NCBI GenBank assembly: GCA_031270205.1
Contig: JAISYA010000058.1
Span: forward strand, 1 to 23,420
DNA: 23,420 bases
Reading direction: 5' to 3'
DNA from: Treponema sp.
GTDB lineage: Bacteria > Spirochaetota > Spirochaetia > Treponematales > Breznakiellaceae
Position numbers and translations under genes: made by a program. Positions 21,038 through 23,420 of this stretch are shown here, one piece after another. The notes beneath the pieces are model-generated. The model worked only from the letters and a program-made list of their open reading frames with translations. It had not been told where the DNA came from and ran no database searches. Each line of letters starts with the position of its first letter. The first letter of the stretch is position 1.

Positions 21038-22984
21038 ATGATTCTCCCTATGAAAAAAATCTGCCTTGTAGTACGGGATAAGTACCAGAATGAGGCGCTG
21101 ACGAGGTTACGCGAAATCGGGGTAATGCATCTTGAAAGGAAAAACGCGTCTTCAGACGCCCTTGCCAAATCGCTTGAACGGAAGAACCGGGCGGAAAACG
21201 CCATGGGCCTTATTCAGGCGTATAAAACGCCCAAGAAAAAGAAACTGTCCGCCCAGCAGCAGGCAGGCCGGCGCGAGCGGAGGGCCGATTCCGGCAGCCG
21301 CAGGGGCCGGCGCGCCGCGGACCTTATGGGTATTGAAGAGCTTGAGCCGTATTCGTTAGACGCCGTTAACGCCCCCGAAAGGCCGGACCTTGTGGACCTG
21401 ATGGTGGGCATGGGCAGGGACCGCAAGGCCCTGGAAGATCGCATAACATTCCTCACCAGGGAGCGCGCCCGGGTTGAAGCCTGGGGCGAATTTGAGCCGG
21501 CCGGGATAAAAGAACTCGCCGAGTCAGGGATTTCCCTCTTTCTTTACGAATTAACCCCCGAAACTTTTCCCGCCGTGCCGGAGGATACCCGCTATATAAA
21601 AATGGGCGGGGACAGGAGCGCGGTCTACCTCGTGGTTCTGGACAGGGAAATCCCCGGAATGCCGGCCTTTCCCCTGCCGGAAAAATCCATTTCCCAAATC
21701 GACTACGAACTGAAAGAACTGCAATACAAGCTGGCGGAACTTAACGCGCGGATCAAAAGTTTCGCCGACCGCCGCCCGCTACTCAACAAAGAAATGGCGG
21801 GCATCCAGAGTAATATTGATTTTGAAGCCGCGCGGGTCGAACTGACAAAGGTAGAGGATGTTCCCGCTGAGCTGGGTTTTTCCTACCTTACCGGCTATGT
21901 ACCCGCCGGGGACATGGACCGGCTCAAAGAGGCCGCCGCGGAAAACGGCTGGGCTTTGACTGCCGACGATCCCGGTCCCGAAGACGAGGTTCCCACCAAG
22001 CTCAAGAACAACAAACTCGTGCAGCTCCTGTATCCCCTCACCGACTTTCTCGAAGTGGTACCCGGTTACCGTGAGGTGGACATTTCGGGCTGGTTCCTGC
22101 TCTTCTTCTGTATCTTCTTCGGCATGATCTTCGGCGACGCGGGTTACGGCGTCTTGCTCTTCCTCGCGGCCCTCTTCGGCATAGTCAAAACCGCGAAAAA
22201 CGGCGTTCCCGGAGCGCTGAAAATGATGCTGCTCTTAAGCGCCAGCAACATAGTTTGGGGAGTGCTGACCTGTACCTGGTTCGGCGTTGAAACCGCGAAG
22301 CTGCCCCAGTTTCTCAAAGACATATCCCTGTCGTACATTTCGCCGGCAAAAACGGAACAGGCTGTGGTGGATCAGAATCTGCAAATCTTCTGTTTTTCCC
22401 TGGCTTTATTGCAGTTGACGATAGCCCATATCAAAAGCATCGCGCGGACGACTCTTAAATCCCCCAGGGTCTTTTCCGAGATCGGCTCCCTGGCCATGCT
22501 CTGGGGCATGTACAACGTGGTACTGTTTCTCGTGGTGAGCAACAGCCGCCGGAGTTTCCCTCTGCTGCCGGTTTCGATCTACCTCCTGGCGGGCGGCTTT
22601 GCGCTGACCTTTGTGTTCGGTAACTACGAGGGGAGCGTGGGCCGGTCGGTTTTGACCAGTTGTAAAAACATCATATCGGTGGTGCTGGGTATTACCAACG
22701 TGTTCTCCGATATTATGTCGTACATCAGGCTTTGGGCGGTCGGCCTTGCCGGCGCTTCAATCGCCGCCACGGTAAACAGCATGGTAGGTCCCATGCTGGG
22801 AAACTTTCTGGTTTTTGTCGGGGTTATTCTCCTGGTCTTCGGACACGGATTGAATATAGTGCTCAACGTACTGTCGGTGCTGGTGCACGGCGTCAGGCTC
22901 AACACCCTGGAATTCTCCGGGCATATCGGGCTGACATGGGCGGGCACGGCGTACAGGCCGTTTGCTGAAACGGAAAAAAAATGA
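21038..22984 (+). CDS. atpI: V-type ATPase membrane subunit I (a-subunit equivalent)
   Basis: 648-residue stator subunit. The cytoplasmic half (about 1-345) has two coiled-coil stretches that form the arm to the peripheral stalk. The C-terminal half has about seven or eight membrane helices starting near WFLLFFCIFFGMIFGDAGYG, a family signature. SYIRLWAVGLAG carries Arg564, equivalent by position to the essential arginine facing the ring carboxylate. One oddity is residues 63-92, which are very basic and polar (KTPKKKKL, then RRERRAD and SRRGRRAAD) and look like a flexible insertion in the first coiled coil. Length is within the family range (about 600-660). Followed by atpK after 38 nt. Confidence 0.95.
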   Translation: MILPMKKICLVVRDKYQNEALTRLREIGVMHLERKNASSDALAKSLERKNRAENAMGLIQAYKTPKKKKLSAQQQAGRRERRADSGSRRGRRAADLMGIEELEPYSLDAVNAPERPDLVDLMVGMGRDRKALEDRITFLTRERARVEAWGEFEPAGIKELAESGISLFLYELTPETFPAVPEDTRYIKMGGDRSAVYLVVLDREIPGMPAFPLPEKSISQIDYELKELQYKLAELNARIKSFADRRPLLNKEMAGIQSNIDFEAARVELTKVEDVPAELGFSYLTGYVPAGDMDRLKEAAAENGWALTADDPGPEDEVPTKLKNNKLVQLLYPLTDFLEVVPGYREVDISGWFLLFFCIFFGMIFGDAGYGVLLFLAALFGIVKTAKNGVPGALKMMLLLSASNIVWGVLTCTWFGVETAKLPQFLKDISLSYISPAKTEQAVVDQNLQIFCFSLALLQLTIAHIKSIARTTLKSPRVFSEIGSLAMLWGMYNVVLFLVVSNSRRSFPLLPVSIYLLAGGFALTFVFGNYEGSVGRSVLTSCKNIISVVLGITNVFSDIMSYIRLWAVGLAGASIAATVNSMVGPMLGNFLVFVGVILLVFGHGLNIVLNVLSVLVHGVRLNTLEFSGHIGLTWAGTAYRPFAETEKK

Positions 22985-23022
22985 ACGGCGGTGTGTCAGC
23001 CGCAAAGAAAGAGGAGTAACGC

Positions 23023-23420
23023 ATGTTGAATTTAGGATTATTGGGCGCCGGTTTGGTGATGGGTATTGCCGCTGTGGGATCAGGTTTGGGCATTGGTTTT
23101 GCCGGTCAGGCGACAATCGGGGCATGGAAGAAATGTTATATTGCCAATAAGCCGGCGCCGATGACGCTGCTCGCTTTCGCGGGCGCGCCTTTAACGCAGA
23201 CCTTTTACGGTTATATTCTGATGGGCCAGATCAAGGCCGCCGCCGCCGCCAGCCCGGACAACGCGTGGCTTTACGTCGGCTTCGGTCTTGCCTCAGGCTT
23301 CGCCATGGCTTTCTCGGCGATAGCCCAGGGAAAAGCGGGCGCCGCCGCCGCCGACGCCCAGGGTGAAACCGGCAAGGGTTTCGCGCAGTACATCGCCGTG
23401 GTCGGTATCGCCGAAACCGT
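23023..23420 (+). CDS. atpK: V-type ATPase subunit K (ring proteolipid), truncated by the window edge
   Basis: 132 complete codons are seen before the sequence ends. ATG 23023 follows GAGGAG. The protein is two similar helical hairpins (GAGLVMGIAAVGSGLGIGFAG and, from about residue 85, a second glycine-rich helix), the duplicated V-type proteolipid form. The second hairpin carries the ion-binding Glu131 in GIAET, just before the edge. The first hairpin has Gln59 (APLTQTF) at the matching place. This gives one carboxylate per four-helix subunit, as in other V-type K rings, and favours ATP-driven pumping over synthesis. Na+ or H+ specificity cannot be decided. Confidence 0.95.
   Translation, partial: MLNLGLLGAGLVMGIAAVGSGLGIGFAGQATIGAWKKCYIANKPAPMTLLAFAGAPLTQTFYGYILMGQIKAAAAASPDNAWLYVGFGLASGFAMAFSAIAQGKAGAAAADAQGETGKGFAQYIAVVGIAET

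Overview
The window looks like chromosome from a moderately GC-rich treponeme-type spirochete. Three signs point there. The V-type ATPase operon has the spirochetal order E, DUF2764, A, B, D, I, K. Two short FlaA flagellar sheath proteins are encoded in tandem. Bacterial-type ProRS, GroEL without an adjacent groES, EF-P and a polyamine-binding lipoprotein complete the picture. The uronate gene uxaE would fit a gut, plant-polysaccharide habitat such as a termite-gut Treponema; that placement is inference.

Layout. 1-1366 (-): a MATE-family exporter, divergent from proS. 1531-4843 (+): proS, then uxaE (tagaturonate epimerase). 4845-10377 (-): potD, two flaA genes, a membrane-anchored protein of unknown function, and groL, with a clear terminator after groL and a consensus housekeeping promoter before the flaA pair. 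10378-10983: a gene-poor stretch rich in repeats (a fold-back element, a duplicated AT-rich motif, and copies of a roughly 35-bp dispersed repeat), ending in a 40-codon small ORF. 10984-14473 (+): a putative small zinc metallopeptidase, thpR, efp and a two-domain methyltransferase. 14470-15753 (-): a radical SAM/helix-hairpin-helix protein, convergent with the methyltransferase and overlapping it by 4 nt. 16060-23420 (+): the V-ATPase operon, running off the right edge inside atpK.

How the genes relate. The V-ATPase genes form one complex: A and B are the catalytic head, D the rotor shaft, E the peripheral stalk, I and K the membrane part, and the DUF2764 protein may fill the missing C/d role. 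The flaA pair contributes to the periplasmic flagellar sheath. proS and efp both bear on proline translation but are not in one operon. The rest is a mosaic of housekeeping genes.

No rRNA, tRNA, CRISPR array, insertion-sequence transposase or prophage gene was seen. The most unusual features are the repeat nest at 10.4-11.0 kb, the dispersed repeat that supplies the end of thpR, the small ORF joined by ATGA to the metallopeptidase gene, the methyltransferase with a second degenerate Rossmann domain, and the reduced V-ATPase subunit set. None amounts to a clear new defence or mobile system.
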